NCBI RefSeq assembly: GCF_028640845.1
Contig: NC_080540.1
Span: 160,602,438-160,666,437 of the forward strand
Length of the DNA stretch: 64,000 nt
Origin: Ahaetulla prasina
Lineage: Eukaryota > Chordata > Lepidosauria > Squamata > Colubridae
Direction of reading: 5' to 3'
Each line of letters begins with the position of its first letter. Position 1 is the first letter of the stretch. The notes below the pieces were generated by a model that worked only from the letters and a program-made list of their open reading frames with translations, did not search any database and was not told the DNA's origin. This document shows, piece after piece, positions 23,683 through 35,472 of the stretch. Both the position numbers and the translations under genes were made by a program.

Positions 23683-26600
23683 TCATGATTGCCAAAATCC
23701 ACGTTCTCGAGGTACAGGTACCGAGGTGTCCAATTTTCCAAGCGTATAGTCCACGAATGGTTTCCAAATCTTCCAGAAAATATCTTCTTTATACACACCA
23801 CTTCTAATTTTAATATCACATGTCATTTTATCATTTAAAGCCAATTTCCACATTTCAGAATTCCACTCTTCTATTCTAAAAATCACATCTAGTTTCCAAT
23901 ATCTAGCTATTATAATTCTACCTATTATAATCATAATTCTAATCAATTCTTTTTCATATTTTGTTAATTCTATTTCCTTAATTACCAACAATAATATAGT
24001 TTCCACTCTCAATGTTATTACTTTCCCCATCATTTCAAATATCATTTTCTCCAATTGTTGCCAAAACTTTTAACCTTATCACAATTATACCACATATGTT
24101 CATAAGTCCCCAATTCCATCTCACATCTCCAACATTTTTTACTAATTTTTTTATCCATTTGTGACAATCTTACTGGAGTCAAATACCATTTCCAAACAAC
24201 TTTATAATTATGCTCTTTAATCCTTATAGATAAAGTTCTCATAATTCTACTATTCCAATTCACATTCCAATCTGACTCTGGTATTTCAATATTAAGATCT
24301 TTTTCCCAATTTGTCCTCATCACTCTTTGTAATTTTTCATCAGAGTTTATAATCTTATAAACCCTACTAACGAGTCCCTTTAGCCCAATTTCATCTTTCA
24401 TAATCCGAGATACTAAATATTCAAATTCAGTTTCACATCTATTTATCGAATAATTTTCCCTTAATTTTTTTGTCCATTTGTATCTGTCTATCTGTATTTT
24501 TTCAAACCAACTTAACCCTAATTTTTCAATAATTTCTTTATTCCTCCTTTCATTTTCCATAACTTTTAACCAATCTCTAATAATTTCTATATTTTCCTCT
24601 TTAATCACTTCATTACGTCTTATATTATTTTTAATCGGCCAATTTCCAATTGTCTTCCCCAAAAAGATTATATCCGGAATTAAAATTTTAACAAATTTAT
24701 TCCACATTTTACTTAATCCCTTTAACCAATAACTTCTAATTACACATTTTGCTTTATCTAAAAACCACCTTGATCCAAATTTCTCTATATCCCTTAACTC
24801 TAAGTCTCTCCAATAGTTATCTTCACCTTTAAGTATTTTTACCACTATCCGGATACCATATGCACAGTAATAATTAAATAATTTGGGGATTCCTAATCCA
24901 CCTTCCTTTTGATTTTGATACCACATTTTCTTCACTAATCTAGATCTTTTTCCACCATTGCAAAATTTGTCCAATTTTTCTGATATCCTTCAATATCTTT
25001 CTCTGTCAAATTTAGTGGTAGCATCTCGAATAAAAAGTTGAACTTGGGTAGCAACATCATCTTACACATTGCAATTCTACCAAACCAAGACAACTTTAAA
25101 ATTTTATATTTATCTATCTTCTTCTCAATTTCGTTAATCACCACATCATAATTAAGTTTTTCAATTCTTTAACCTTGGTGAAAGCACTATACCCAAATAT
25201 TTCAATGTATTTTAATCCTTATCCCAAATTGCTCTTGCATATTCTCAGACTCATTACCATTACTATCCATCAATAATTCTGACTTTGACCAATTTACTTT
25301 CAATCCTGTCATTTCCTCAAATTCTATCAAATGCTTATATATCTTTTCAGATCTTTCTCTACATTTTCAAAATAATTAAAGTATCATCCGCATACAAATT
25401 TATCTTATACCCTTATATCCTTCTAATTCTTCATCTTTTCTATCATTTTGTCAATATTTCCATAGCCAATAAAAATAATGTTGGGGACAAGGGACATCCT
25501 TGTCTCGTACCCTTCTAATTTTATCTCTTCAGTTAATATTCCATTCACCTTCACTCTTGCACTACTTTTTGATACAATTTTGAAATAACATGTATAAACT
25601 TATTACCAAAGCCTAAAGCCTCCACAATTACTTTAATAGTTTCCCATTGTACAGAATCAAAAGCTTTAAAATATCCAATGATACTATACCAATTTTATCA
25701 CCATTATATTCAGCTACATCTATAATATTTAATACTCTTCTAACAATATCACTCATATATCTGCCCTTCACATAACCTACTTGATTATAACTTATATATC
25801 TATCTATAAATCTATTTAATCTATTACTTATAATAGCAGTAAATATCTTTGCATCCTGATTAATTAAAGAAATGGGCGATAGGACTCAATCCTTTCTAAA
25901 TCTTTATCTGGTTTAGGAATTAGGGATATCACCGTTCTATTCCATGACGAAGGAACTTCTCCACCATGTAATATTCCATTGAATAATTTTGCAATCTTGG
26001 TATTATTAATTCTTTAAATTCTTTATAAAACTCAACAGGTAATCCATCCTCACCTGGAGCTTTCCCTAATTTTAATTTTTGTATTATTCCATTAATCTCA
26101 TCTTGTGTTATATCTTCTTCCATCAATTCCTTATATGTTTGATCAATTTTCACCACATACTTTTCTAAATAGCTTTGCAATTTTCCCGATTAATTGGTTT
26201 CTTTGAATATAGATTCTGAAAAATTTCTAACCACTTCACATTTCTCTAATTTTTGTAACATCTTATACCTCTGTCATCTATCAAAGCTCCAATTTCTCTC
26301 TTCTCTCTTTTATTTTTCACCATCTTTGCCAATAACTTAGAATTTCTATTACTAAATTCAAAAAAATTCCTATTTAAATATCTCAAATTTCTTTTTACTA
26401 ACTCTGTATCCTCTTCTATCATTTTATTTCTTAACATATTAAGCTCCTGAAGAATTTTTTTTTCTTTAGTAAGCAAAAATTGATTTTCCAATTCTTTAAT
26501 CTGATTTTATCTCTTTCCATTTTAGTTTTATAATTTTTATATTTCCTACTTGATAATTTAATACTCTCCCCTCTAAACACCGCTTTCATCGCATCCCAAA

Positions 26601-27433
26601 CAATTTCAAATTTAACCTCCCCATTATCATTTAATCTCCAACTTTCCTCCAATTTTTAAGTATCCATTTTTTATCCTTTTCATTTTATACAGTTTCTCCT
26701 CATATCTCCAATAACTTCTTTTTCTCAAAATTAAAATCTAAATCCACCATAACTTCTGCATGATCAGAATCTTTAAAATTCCCACATCTACCTTATCCAC
26801 ATTATTCAACAAATCTTTAGAAAGAAAAATATAATCAATTCTAGAATATGTATTATATATCTTAGAGAAAAAGTGTATACTCTTTCAATTCCTTTAACCT
26901 CTCTCCACATCCACTACACCGTTTGAAGCATCCACTTATTTAAAATCCCCATTTTATTTGCTCCTCCACAGCGAGTGGGGTTAGTACTATCTATTTTATC
27001 TCTGATTAAATTAAAATCCCCAGCCACAATTACTTTCCTACACTTTCATTCTCCAAAATTTTGTTATTTTTCAAGAAATTCTCTTTGTTTTCATTCGGTA
27101 AATATAAATTAACAAGTGTCACTTTTTCCTCATTAAGATTTCCAACAATTATTACATATCTTCCATCTTCATCCAAAATTACCTGATGTTTTCAAAATAC
27201 ACCCTATCTGATATCAGTGTTGCAACTCCTCTGGCTTTTGAAGTTCCAAATGCTTTTTCATATATTTGCATACCTTTTATATACATTCTATTTGAATCTT
27301 CAGATTTCTGATGGGTTTCTTGTAAAAATAAAATATCTGGTAAATCTCTTTTAATCTTAAATTCCAATCTTCTTCTTTTAATCTGATTCCCTGTACCCTT
27401 CACATTCCATGACATTATTTTTATAACTCCCAT
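23683..27433 (-). pseudogene. L1 ORF2 (endonuclease/reverse transcriptase), frameshifted
   Basis: About 1250 codons overall, the usual L1 ORF2 length, but split among frames. 27433-27179 is the start of an AP-like endonuclease (IKIMSWNVKGTGN, DILFLQETH with the catalytic Glu, RGVATLI). 26180-25929 precedes the reverse transcriptase (KLGKAPGEDGLPVEFYKEF). 25144-24935 and 24974-24042 carry the thumb/C-terminal part (NQKEGGLGIPKLF, then the CWRC...H....C zinc-knuckle-like motif near residue 280 of that frame). 24054-23683 is the extreme C-terminus (RIIIARYWK). At least five frame changes or stops lie between, several next to A/T homopolymers, so decay and sequencing error are both possible. Confidence 0.9.
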
Positions 27434-27678
27434 TTAAACTGTAAATTTTTCAATCCTAGCCCCTCCTCTTCCTTTCTGTGCCCAAAACCCAACATTGAAC
27501 TCCCATATAACAGACATTTAACATAAAAAAGCAATAAAAAAACAAAAAAAGACAAAAGACAAAACAAACAATAAAAAACAAACAATCTTCTTCCCCCACA
27601 TCCTCATCAGTTTCGCCTCTATAAAGAGAATGGGGGAGAGGGGACGTGCCAATGTCCAGGTCACTTCTTTCGGGCTGT

Positions 27679-28620
27679 CTATTTAAATTCATCACTCAAG
27701 AAAAAAGAAAGTGGTAGCTCTCTCCCGCATTCAGCTTCATATTTTCCAAGACTCTTATCTACTTCTTCTCCTACTGTATCCTCACGACTTTTCTTCTGTT
27801 CGACCAACACAGGTGAGATTTCCTTCCTCTTTAACCCTTTAAGGTCTTGCCCCCCAATAGCCCCTTTTTCTTCTTCTGGTGTTGATGTTTCCACATGTAT
27901 TCCACCCATCTTAAGCATTTGATCTTTTATCTCCGTTAAATCTTCCTCCTTGATCAGTCCAAGCTCCTGTAAATATAGTATTGCATCTATGTCCGGGGTA
28001 ATTGTACGCATCCTTCCTTTATAAAAAAATTTCAATTGTTGTGGTGGCCTCCAATTATATTTAATTCCGTTATCTCTCAAAACCTTTGTAATTGGTTTTA
28101 AAAAAAATCTCCATGCCCTTTCTTCTCTTGATATATCCGGGAAGACTTGAATAGTCTTCCCTTCAAACTTCAAAGCATCTCCCATCTCTCTCACCTTGGC
28201 CATAACTTCCAGCTTATCACCAAGATTTGCAAACCTGACAAGCACATTCCTTTTGGAACCATTTTGCCTTCTATATCCAATTCTAAAAACACTTGCCAGA
28301 TCTGCTATTGTAAACGTAATTTGCGTGTCGAGATCATTAATCCATTTTAAAACCCGCTGTTTCAAATTATCTACCTTTTCTTCTTGAATCCCTCGAATAA
28401 CCAAATTATATTTCCTCATCTCTTCTTCCAGGAGACAAATTCTCTTGTCTTGCTGCTCATTTTTGTAAAATATTTCACCAATTTGCCGATCCACTTTTGC
28501 CTCATGTACATGAATCTGCTCAAGTTCATCTTTAATAATTGTCATTTCCACTGTTTGCTTTGCAAAATTTTCATTCATTTCTTGTTTCATTTTTTTCATT
28601 TCCAATGTCAAATTATCCAT
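27679..28620 (-). CDS. L1 ORF1 protein (RNA-binding chaperone)
   Basis: An uninterrupted 313-codon frame. Residues about 1-75 are heptad-like and charged (MDNLTLEMKKMKQEMNENFA onward), consistent with the coiled-coil trimerisation part. Residues about 70-165 fit the RRM-like domain (YNLVIRGIQEE, RNVLVRFANLGDKLEVM). Residues about 175-240 fit the C-terminal domain (FPDISREERAWRF, NWRPPQQLKFFYKGR). In L1 this protein coats the element RNA in cytoplasmic particles and helps priming at the target. The last 70 residues are acidic/basic and poorly conserved. The start is the first ATG after the 5' UTR. ORF1 is open, but the broken ORF2 means the element cannot move by itself. Confidence 0.9.
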   Translation of the reverse strand: MDNLTLEMKKMKQEMNENFAKQTVEMTIIKDELEQIHVHEAKVDRQIGEIFYKNEQQDKRICLLEEEMRKYNLVIRGIQEEKVDNLKQRVLKWINDLDTQITFTIADLASVFRIGYRRQNGSKRNVLVRFANLGDKLEVMAKVREMGDALKFEGKTIQVFPDISREERAWRFFLKPITKVLRDNGIKYNWRPPQQLKFFYKGRMRTITPDIDAILYLQELGLIKEEDLTEIKDQMLKMGGIHVETSTPEEEKGAIGGQDLKGLKRKEISPVLVEQKKSREDTVGEEVDKSLGKYEAECGRELPLSFFLSDEFK

Positions 28621-29488
28621 ACGCTCCTATAATCCTGCTATTTTTTCCCCAATTTTGTTTAAAGCCGCAGCAACTTGCTGCATTTCTGAAGGTTGTTGAG
28701 TCATTTTAAAAAGTTTTCAAACTAGTATTTCAAACCACTTTTGCAGAGGGTCTTAATGAAGATCAAGGGACAGCAATTTTTTAATTGAAGCCGAAGCGGC
28801 TTATTTTGCACTCGAAAGTTTATCTCTCAACAGCTTGTGATTCATAGTCACTCCACAGAGAGCACAGATAACTTCACAGCTTTCAAACAATAATCAGCGC
28901 CATTTTTTCTCCACGTCAGCAAAGAAAAAGAAAAAAAAATTACTGCTTCATTCCAACTTAAACTTCAGAGAAAAATTCTTTCCTTTTGTTATCTGTGATC
29001 ATAAAAGCGCATAAACAAGCTGTTAATTTCCTCTTTAAAAAAAAATAGTCCGTTAGAAGACAACGCCCAGTAAAATCCTGCTGCTCCGGTCAAGTTTTCC
29101 CACACAAAAGATCAATTTAATCTTCAATTAAACTCTTCTCATTAACAAATTCAGTCTTTAATATTCACACCTTGGCCTCAGCAGTAAAACACAGAACACG
29201 ATGTTTGTAATAGCAAAAGCGAAAGACAGCAATTTATTCCAAACTCAATCGTGCCTGCCGGCCAGCTGATCACCCCCACGCTGTAAAAACTCTATAATTC
29301 AAACAGTTTCAGATGACCTACCGGTTTTAAATTCAGTCTGCTGGGCTGTTAACACTTTCACTTCACAATTTATTAACTTTCATCCATAACGGTGCATTCC
29401 AAACACGTAAATCCTCATAAATCTTCATTAATAAGCCCTGTGAAGTGAAGGAAAGGTCTTCACCCCACCACGGTCATGGCCACGCCCC
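28621..29488 (-). promoter_or_regulatory. L1 5' UTR / presumed internal promoter
   Basis: The roughly 870 bp ahead of ORF1, starting on the minus strand with GGGGGCGTGGCCATGACCGT. It is richer in G+C and CpG at its outer end than the coding part. In L1 elements this region holds a pol II promoter; no individual element was resolved here. Confidence 0.6.
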
Positions 29489-29541
29489 CTCTTGTGTAAG
29501 ATTTCTTTCTCAGCTTGTTGGGCAAACAGGATCCATTTGTA

Positions 29542-29660
29542 CAGGTAGTCCCTGACTTACAACAGTTCATTTAGTGACCGTTCGAAGTTACAACTGCACT
29601 GAAAAAACTTTTTTCATCTCCATTGTAAGTGTGGACAGTCACAAAAGGAAGACTACTTGT
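29542..29660. mobile_element. Short Tigger-like MITE, internally deleted
   Basis: Only about 119 bp between CAGGTAGTCCCTGACTTACA and GGAAGACTACTTG, with TA at both sides. It keeps the termini of the roughly 360-400-bp family (5031-5387 and others) but lacks the interior. Confidence 0.75.
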
Positions 29661-30318
29661 ATTTCATAGAAATGCAGTGCAGAAAAGGAGTGAGAAGTAG
29701 TGGGCAACATAAATTATAGGCAGGAGATAAGAAAAATAATATGTAGAATTTACTGTTGTTCGCTCCCTTTTCCCTGACACAATTATTGTGGTGTTCACGT
29801 ATTTCTTGTTGCATCAGACAATCTATCTAATATTCCCTGCAAATCATTCAGGTTATACATTCATCCATAAATATGTTTAAGAATCTAATTATTTTTCATA
29901 CGGGTTTTTTTCCTGTATTTATTCTACTTTTGCTCTGGCTTTCACTTCTTCACTTCTTTTTGTTTTTTTCCATATCTTTTTTTCTGAAGACCTATTCTCC
30001 ATACTAATAGAAAATGTCTGTCTCATCTTCAGAACTGTTCAACATCCTTGTAACATTTAGTTCTTCTCAGTCTATCATATAATCAAATCAATCGTGTTTT
30101 TAGGTTTGTATTTATTCTTTTGCCATGTGTCTGCCTGAATAGACCAGTGCTTACGCTATATATTTGAAATTAACAGGGTTTCTTCTAAGCAAATATTCAT
30201 CAATCGCTATTCTTATTCATTCTGGAGCTTTTGAATATCCCAATCATTCTTTCTATACTCTCTAGCCTTGTTCCACCCTCCATTCATATCACATAACAGT
30301 TTCGTTCCCCTCTTGGAT
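29661..30318. other. No gene seen
   Basis: AT-rich sequence with T runs and no recognised repeat or coding motif. Confidence 0.35.
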
Positions 30319-30320
30319 TA

Positions 30321-30407
30321 CCGTATTTTTCGGAGTATAAGACGCACCTTTTTCTCCCCAAAAAGAGTGTGAAAATCTGGGTGCATCTTATACTCTGAAA
30401 AATACGG
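30321..30407. mobile_element. 87-bp foldback MITE with TA target (Tc1/mariner-like)
   Basis: Ends CCGTATTTTTCGGAGTATAA and TTATACTCTGAAAAATACGG are inverted repeats, bracketed by TA dinucleotides (30319-30320 and 30408-30409). The centre is only about 25 bp. It would fold into a near-complete hairpin. Confidence 0.85.
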
Positions 30408-30623
30408 TACATACAGTAATAATGGTCTGCAATTTCCAATCTCTGGTCCTTATATCAATATCTATGGGCCTGTCTGATGCTGACCGTAACATATGGCTTG
30501 GAATTTAAGAAGATTAAATGGTAAAAAGTATTAATTAATTATTGAAATTAAAGATATATTGTGTATGATCCAAAGAAAATTGGGAAAAGAGGTGTTAGAG
30601 CTGAATGAAGCTGTCTGAGCTTA

Positions 30624-31332
30624 TATAATATAATATAACAGAGTTGGAAGGGACCTTGGAGGGCTTCTAGTCCAATCCCCTGCCCAGGCAGGAAACCCTA
30701 TACCATCTCAGTCAGATGGTTATCCAACATTTTCTTAAAAATTTCCAGTGTTGGAGCATTCACATCTTCTGCAGGCACGTCCTTCCACTTATTAATTGTT
30801 CTAACTGTCAGGAAATTTCTCCTTAGTTCTAAGTTGCTTCTTTCCTTGATCAGTTTCCACCCATTGCTTCTTGTTCTACCCTCAGGTGCTCTGGAGAACA
30901 GCCCGACTCCCTCTTCTTTGTGGCAACCCCTGAGATATTGGAACACAGCTATCATGTCTCCCCTAGTCCTTCTTTTTATTAAACTAGACATACCCAGTTC
31001 CTGCAACCGTTCTTCATATGTTTTATCCTCCAGTCCCCTAATCATCTTTGTTGCTCTTCTCTGCACTCTTTCTAGAGTCTCAGCATCTTTTTTACATCGT
31101 GGCGACCAAAACTGAATGCAGTATTCCAAGTGTGGCCTTACCAAGGCATTATAAAGTGGCACTAACACTTCACGTGATCTTGATTCTATCCCTCTGTTTA
31201 TGCAGCCCAGAACTGTGTTGGCTTTTTTGGCAGCTGCTGCACACTGCTGGCTCATATCTAAATGGTTATCCACTAGGACCCCAAGATCCCTCTCACAGGT
31301 ACTACTATTGAGCAAGGTACCACATATACGGT
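30624..31332 (-). mobile_element. CR1 LINE 3' fragment
   Basis: The minus strand encodes the C-terminal part of CR1 ORF2 ([94 protein letters not shown]), about 215 residues open, ending in the 3' UTR and a TATAA-type tail at about 30624-30640. The reverse transcriptase core is missing (5' truncation). Minus-strand translation begins inside flanking foldback sequence, so the open frame extends beyond the LINE. Confidence 0.9.
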
Positions 31333-31737
31333 ATGGAGCAGAGTTAATGAATATACAGGAAAGAAGATGCAAATTACAAATTAAAAAGCAAAAATGTGTA
31401 TGAGAAACCATAAACCAATATAATTTAGGTTGTTATGAGTTCAGATGTGCTGTAAACTGCAACTATCACAAATCTGGATCCTTAGATTACTCTGAACTCA
31501 TAACAACCTAAATTATATCGGTTTATGCTTTCTCATATACCATACACTTTTGCTTCTTAATTTGTAATTTAAACCTTCTCCTTCCTGAATATTCATTGCT
31601 CCATAAGATCAGACAGCTTCATTCAGATCTAACACATCTTTCCCGAGTCTCTTTGGTTCATATCCAATATATCTTTAATTTCAATAATTAATTAATGCTT
31701 TTTACCATTTACTCTTCTTAAATTCCAAACCATATGC

Positions 31738-32141
31738 CCGTGATGGTGAACTTTTTCAGCACTGAGTGCTGAAAAGGGAGAGTGTGCGTGTGGGCTTTGT
31801 GTGCATGTGTGCGTGTTCGTTGGAGATGCACCCTGGAAGAGAAGCTGCCAAGTGGGCATGCACGTGCTGGGAAATCAACTTCCGGTTTTCAGCGTGCACA
31901 TGCACACTGGCAAGCTTGTCTTCCGGTTACTGGCACACAAGCGCACACAATGATCAGCTGGCTGGCGTGCATGCGCACAATGGAAAGCTGAAGACCAGCT
32001 CTTCCAGTTTTCAGCACTGCTGCACATGCAAAAAACAGCTGACCATCGTGTACGTATGCACATCAGAAACCTGGAAGAGGAATGGGCACCACTGCACATG
32101 CCAGCCGATATGGTTCCATGTGCCACTTCGGCACATCACGG
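31738..32141. mobile_element. hAT-like MITE
   Basis: Begins CCGTGATGGTGAACTTTTTC and ends GGCACATCACGG, with a perfect 8-bp duplication CCATATGC on both sides. The interior is rich in GCACATGCGC-type alternating purine/pyrimidine. Distant relatives are 33770-34179 and 55129-55560. Confidence 0.92.
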
Positions 32142-32190
32142 CCATATGCTATGGTCAGCATCAGATGGGCCCATAGATATTGATGTCTGC

Positions 32191-32797
32191 TCTTCCATTA
32201 TGCCTTTGCATAATCACAGTTATTACATCTTACCTGCTATTTAGAAAAGGAGAGACTGAATTAATAGCCCTTAGCCTTATGCCATATGTAATATTCCCCA
32301 TTAACTGGAAGAATAGTTAATTTTGGCCTACATGGGCCAGGATACAAAGCAAGCCCAGTGTTACCCCAATGTAAGATAGGATTTCTAATTTATTTTGCAA
32401 ACCACATACAATGACCCATACTCTGACCAAGCCTAAGATACATGCAGTGACTTAACACAAGTCTTTATAGTGATTTTTTTTTGTATAACAGACTTTTTCC
32501 ATTAGCACTTCAAAAAGATGGTAGACAATGTAAATCTCAATTTAGTCAATAAAGAACTGCAAAGCATGATATAGCCATATGATGGTGTTTGCTCTGACCA
32601 ATTCTATTTGTCATAGCCTCAATGGATATTTAAAAACAGTGATACTAAGACCGATCAAATTTCTTTCCAGAGCCCATCTTTATTTAAGGATAGATAAATC
32701 TAGGTCTAGATATATATAGGTCATTTCCTACTAGCTGTTTATAGCATGGAAAATGGTTTTGCATACTGTAGTAACTTCTGATTCTGAATCCATTCCA
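32191..32797. other. No gene seen
   Basis: AT-rich sequence between a foldback element and a SINE, without recognised motifs. Confidence 0.35.
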
Positions 32798-32809
32798 CAT
32801 TGGTGCATA

Positions 32810-33158
32810 AAGGTAAAGGTTCCCCTGCACATGCGTGCTAGATTTTTCCGGCTCTAGGGGGCAGTGCTCATCTCCGTTTCTAAGCTGAAGAGCCAGTGCT
32901 GTCCAAAGACGTCTCCGTGGTCATGTGGCCGGCATGACTAAATGCCGAAGGCACATGGAGCTCTGTTACCTTCCCACCAAAGTAATCCCTATTTTTCTAC
33001 TTGCATTTTTTATGTGCTTTCGAAACTGCTAGGTTGGCAGAAGCTGGGACAAGTAACGGGAGCTCACCCCGTTACGCGGCGCTCGGGATTCGAACCGCTG
33101 AACTGCTGACCTTCTGATCGACAAGCTCAGTCTTAGCCACTGAGCCACCGCGTCCCTG
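32810..33158 (-). mobile_element. Sauria-type SINE (minus strand)
   Basis: On the minus strand: tRNA-like head with box A (GTGGCTCAGTGGCTAAGACT) and box B (GCGGTTCGAATCCCG), a body (CCAACCTAGCAGTTTCGAAA, GCCGGCCACATGACCACGG) and an AACCTTTACCTTT tail. It is full length, about 349 bp. Flanks CATTGGTGCATA and CATTGATGCATA form a 12-bp duplication with one mismatch. Sauria SINEs are typical of lizards and snakes. Confidence 0.92.
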
Positions 33159-33769
33159 CATTGATGCATACCTGCTTCTAAATTGAGGAGTGGATTTCTG
33201 TCCTTGTAGAGGTAGCTCCTAGCAGATTTCAGCCAAGCGTTTCTCTGTGGATAATCAGTTTTTCAAATGGAGCACCATGTTGGTTTAAACTAGAGTTAAG
33301 TGTGCCCATATCAGTAGATGCAAAGCTGTTTCTGGAAGCAACCTTCTGGAAGAAAGTGTTTTCTGCAGTGGCAGCAAATATGTGAATATGAACATATCCA
33401 TGTGAAAGCTTCCTCTCCAGCATAGTGAAATAACTTGCAACCCATGTAGAGAATTGTAGTGATTATGATGTAAGTACAATTGGCTAGAATTGCTCCCTCA
33501 GCACTTTGGAGAGGAAACAGCCAGTGCAGAGTAGACCAGGCTTGCTTTTTCAGTATGAATAATTTTCAATAGTGCTGTCAATTGGGATATTTAGAGGCAA
33601 GTAGCATTAATTGGCCCCTTTTTTTCTGGCAACATCCTATTGTTGGTGGGACGAACGCATACAGAAACTCTGGAGACGGACACATATCAGCAGGACTTAA
33701 GAGATAAGGATGGGCTTATGTGTACTTGCTTAGTACTTATTTTGAAAAACATGGTCCTTTTACCTAAGG

Positions 33770-34179
33770 CCGTGATGGCGAACCTATGGCACGAGTGCCA
33801 CAGTTGGCATGCAGAGCCATATCGGAGGGCACACAAACTCAGCTCCGGCGCCCTTGCACCTGCTGGCCAGTTGATTTTCAGGCCTTTTGGGCCCACCAGA
33901 AGTAGGGAAACAGGCTTTTTCCTGCCTCCAGAGGGCCTGGGGGTGGGTGGGGAAGGCCTGTTTTTTGTTCCCCCCAGGCTCCAGAGCCTCTCTAGGAGCC
34001 TGAGGAGGGTGAAACCGGCCATACCCCACACACCCCGGAAACCCTCCGGAGGCCAGAAACAATCCATGCTTGGGGGGGGCAGGGTGAATAGAATTATGGG
34101 TGTGGGCCCACGCCCGCACGACACCCCCCGCGCTCTCCCTGCTTTTGGCACGCGATGGCAAAAAGATTAGCCATCACTG
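33770..34179. mobile_element. hAT-like MITE
   Basis: Begins CCGTGATGGCGAACCTATGG, ends AAGATTAGCCATCACTG, flanked by a perfect 8-bp ACCTAAGG. It is GC-rich with open frames on both strands (up to 176 codons), which have no protein motif. The relative at 55129-55560 has the same termini. Confidence 0.93.
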
Positions 34180-35464
34180 ACCTAAGGCTTTGGCATGGCT
34201 CCTGACATGGTGCCACACCCCTTTGTTCTCAAGCTGGCGTCATGGCAAGCTGACTTTCTTCTGGTTCAATTGGCCAAAATCTATGGTTGCCAAACTTCCA
34301 CTTTTCTCATTATCCCGGCCTTCTTGCAATTTTGAACTACTTGTTGAGAAGGAGGCAAGATATGTAACCCACTTATATACTTACGAACATGATAAAATAA
34401 TGAAGGAAGATACGGTTTTGTTGATATTTAAAGAGGCTTTAATGATTGGCTGCGTTCCCATACAACATTAAGCCATGTTAGGTATTTTGTTTTTTTGTTT
34501 TTTTGCAGACAGTAGCCGATTATGCTGATTCAGTCACTGAGGCTTATTAAAAACGGCTTTTAAATTACAGGTAATTGAACATAGCCAATTATGGCTTACT
34601 ATAAACCATTATTATTGTAAACATTTAATGAACTAGGTCAGTACTGGATTAGATTAGGAATAGGCAAAATGTTGCCCTTCACATATTTTTGGACGAACAT
34701 CCATCAAACTAGCTGACCAATAATTAGATTGTAGTGACTGTATTACAAACATCGGGGGTACTTGGCTGTATGACTCTGAAATAAGTTCCCTATAATGCAA
34801 GACTATATTTCTGTATGATCGGGTTCACAAAACACAAACATACTAGGCTAAAATAATGTTCACTTTTTGGGGATGTTACTTTTTTGTACGAAACCAGCCA
34901 ATGTACTATGAAAATATAACTACACGGACTTCTTGCTATTTTGTATGTATGTAGAAATAGTCATAGGTTATGCTTAGGTTAGGGTTAGTGGTGATTGGTC
35001 TGGATTCCACTTGACATGTTGTCTACATAGCCTCTGTAATGTTCAACAATCATTCATTGCTGTAACATGCATCCAATAAATCCAATTAAGTTTATTTATT
35101 TATTTGTAAAATTTATATGGTTGCCCATATAGCTCTGGGTTATAACTCTGCATACTACAAGTGCTTAATAAACCATAAACAGAAGTCAAATTATTTTTTT
35201 TGTAAAAAAATGCAAATTTTAATTTAATAATGAAGCAAAGTATATCGTAGTGTGATTTATAAAATTCAGGGTTTTGTTTGCATACCATTTTAAACCATAG
35301 TTAACCGAACTAACACTTTCACTGTGTTTTGTTCATTTGTGACTTAGTATTGCATGAACTACTAGTGTAGTTGATAAAACATGATACATGGATCAGTATA
35401 TGGGGAAAACTGACCTAACAATAGTTTACAGAGTAGTTAAGGAAAATTGTGTAGCAGCCTATGC
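34180..35464. other. No gene seen; old AAACCAT-type repeat traces
   Basis: AT-rich with repeated TAAACCATAGTT/TTATGGCTTACT-like text, probably the same old family traced at 13110-13210. No coding region recognised. Confidence 0.35.
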
Positions 35465-35472
35465 AATCACAC

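Larger units (their letters stand above)
23566..29488 (-). mobile_element. Full-length L1 LINE (minus strand)
   Basis: A 5.9-kb element between two perfect copies of CTCTTGTGTAAGATTTCTTT (23546-23565 and 29489-29508). On the minus strand: 5' UTR about 29488-28621, ORF1 28620-27679, a 245-bp inter-ORF gap, ORF2 27433 to about 23683, a short 3' UTR and an A/T-rich tail (TTATTATTATTATTAC on plus). Gene order and sizes fit vertebrate L1. The perfect duplication indicates a young insertion or good preservation. Confidence 0.95.
30449..32190. repeat. Long foldback element (about 290-bp arms) with two nested insertions
   Basis: Left arm 30449-30623 plus 31333-31450; right arm 31490-31737 plus 32142-32190. 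The arms are reverse complements: for example TTGGAATTTAAGAAGATTAA (30499) pairs with the right arm ending at about 31729, and ATAATTTAGGTTGTTATGAG with CTCATAACAACCTAAATTAT. The loop is about 40 bp. A CR1 3' fragment (30624-31332) splits the left arm and a hAT-like MITE (31738-32141) splits the right arm. Arm identity looks near 85-90% by eye. The family is unknown to me. Confidence 0.88.

Noticed and set aside
32810..33158. A tRNA gene
   Set aside because: Box A and B belong to a SINE head; the element has a long body, a SINE tail and a target duplication, and no intact cloverleaf was evident.
33640..34170. 176- and 154-codon frames
   Set aside because: They lie within a GC-rich hAT-like MITE bounded by a perfect target duplication.
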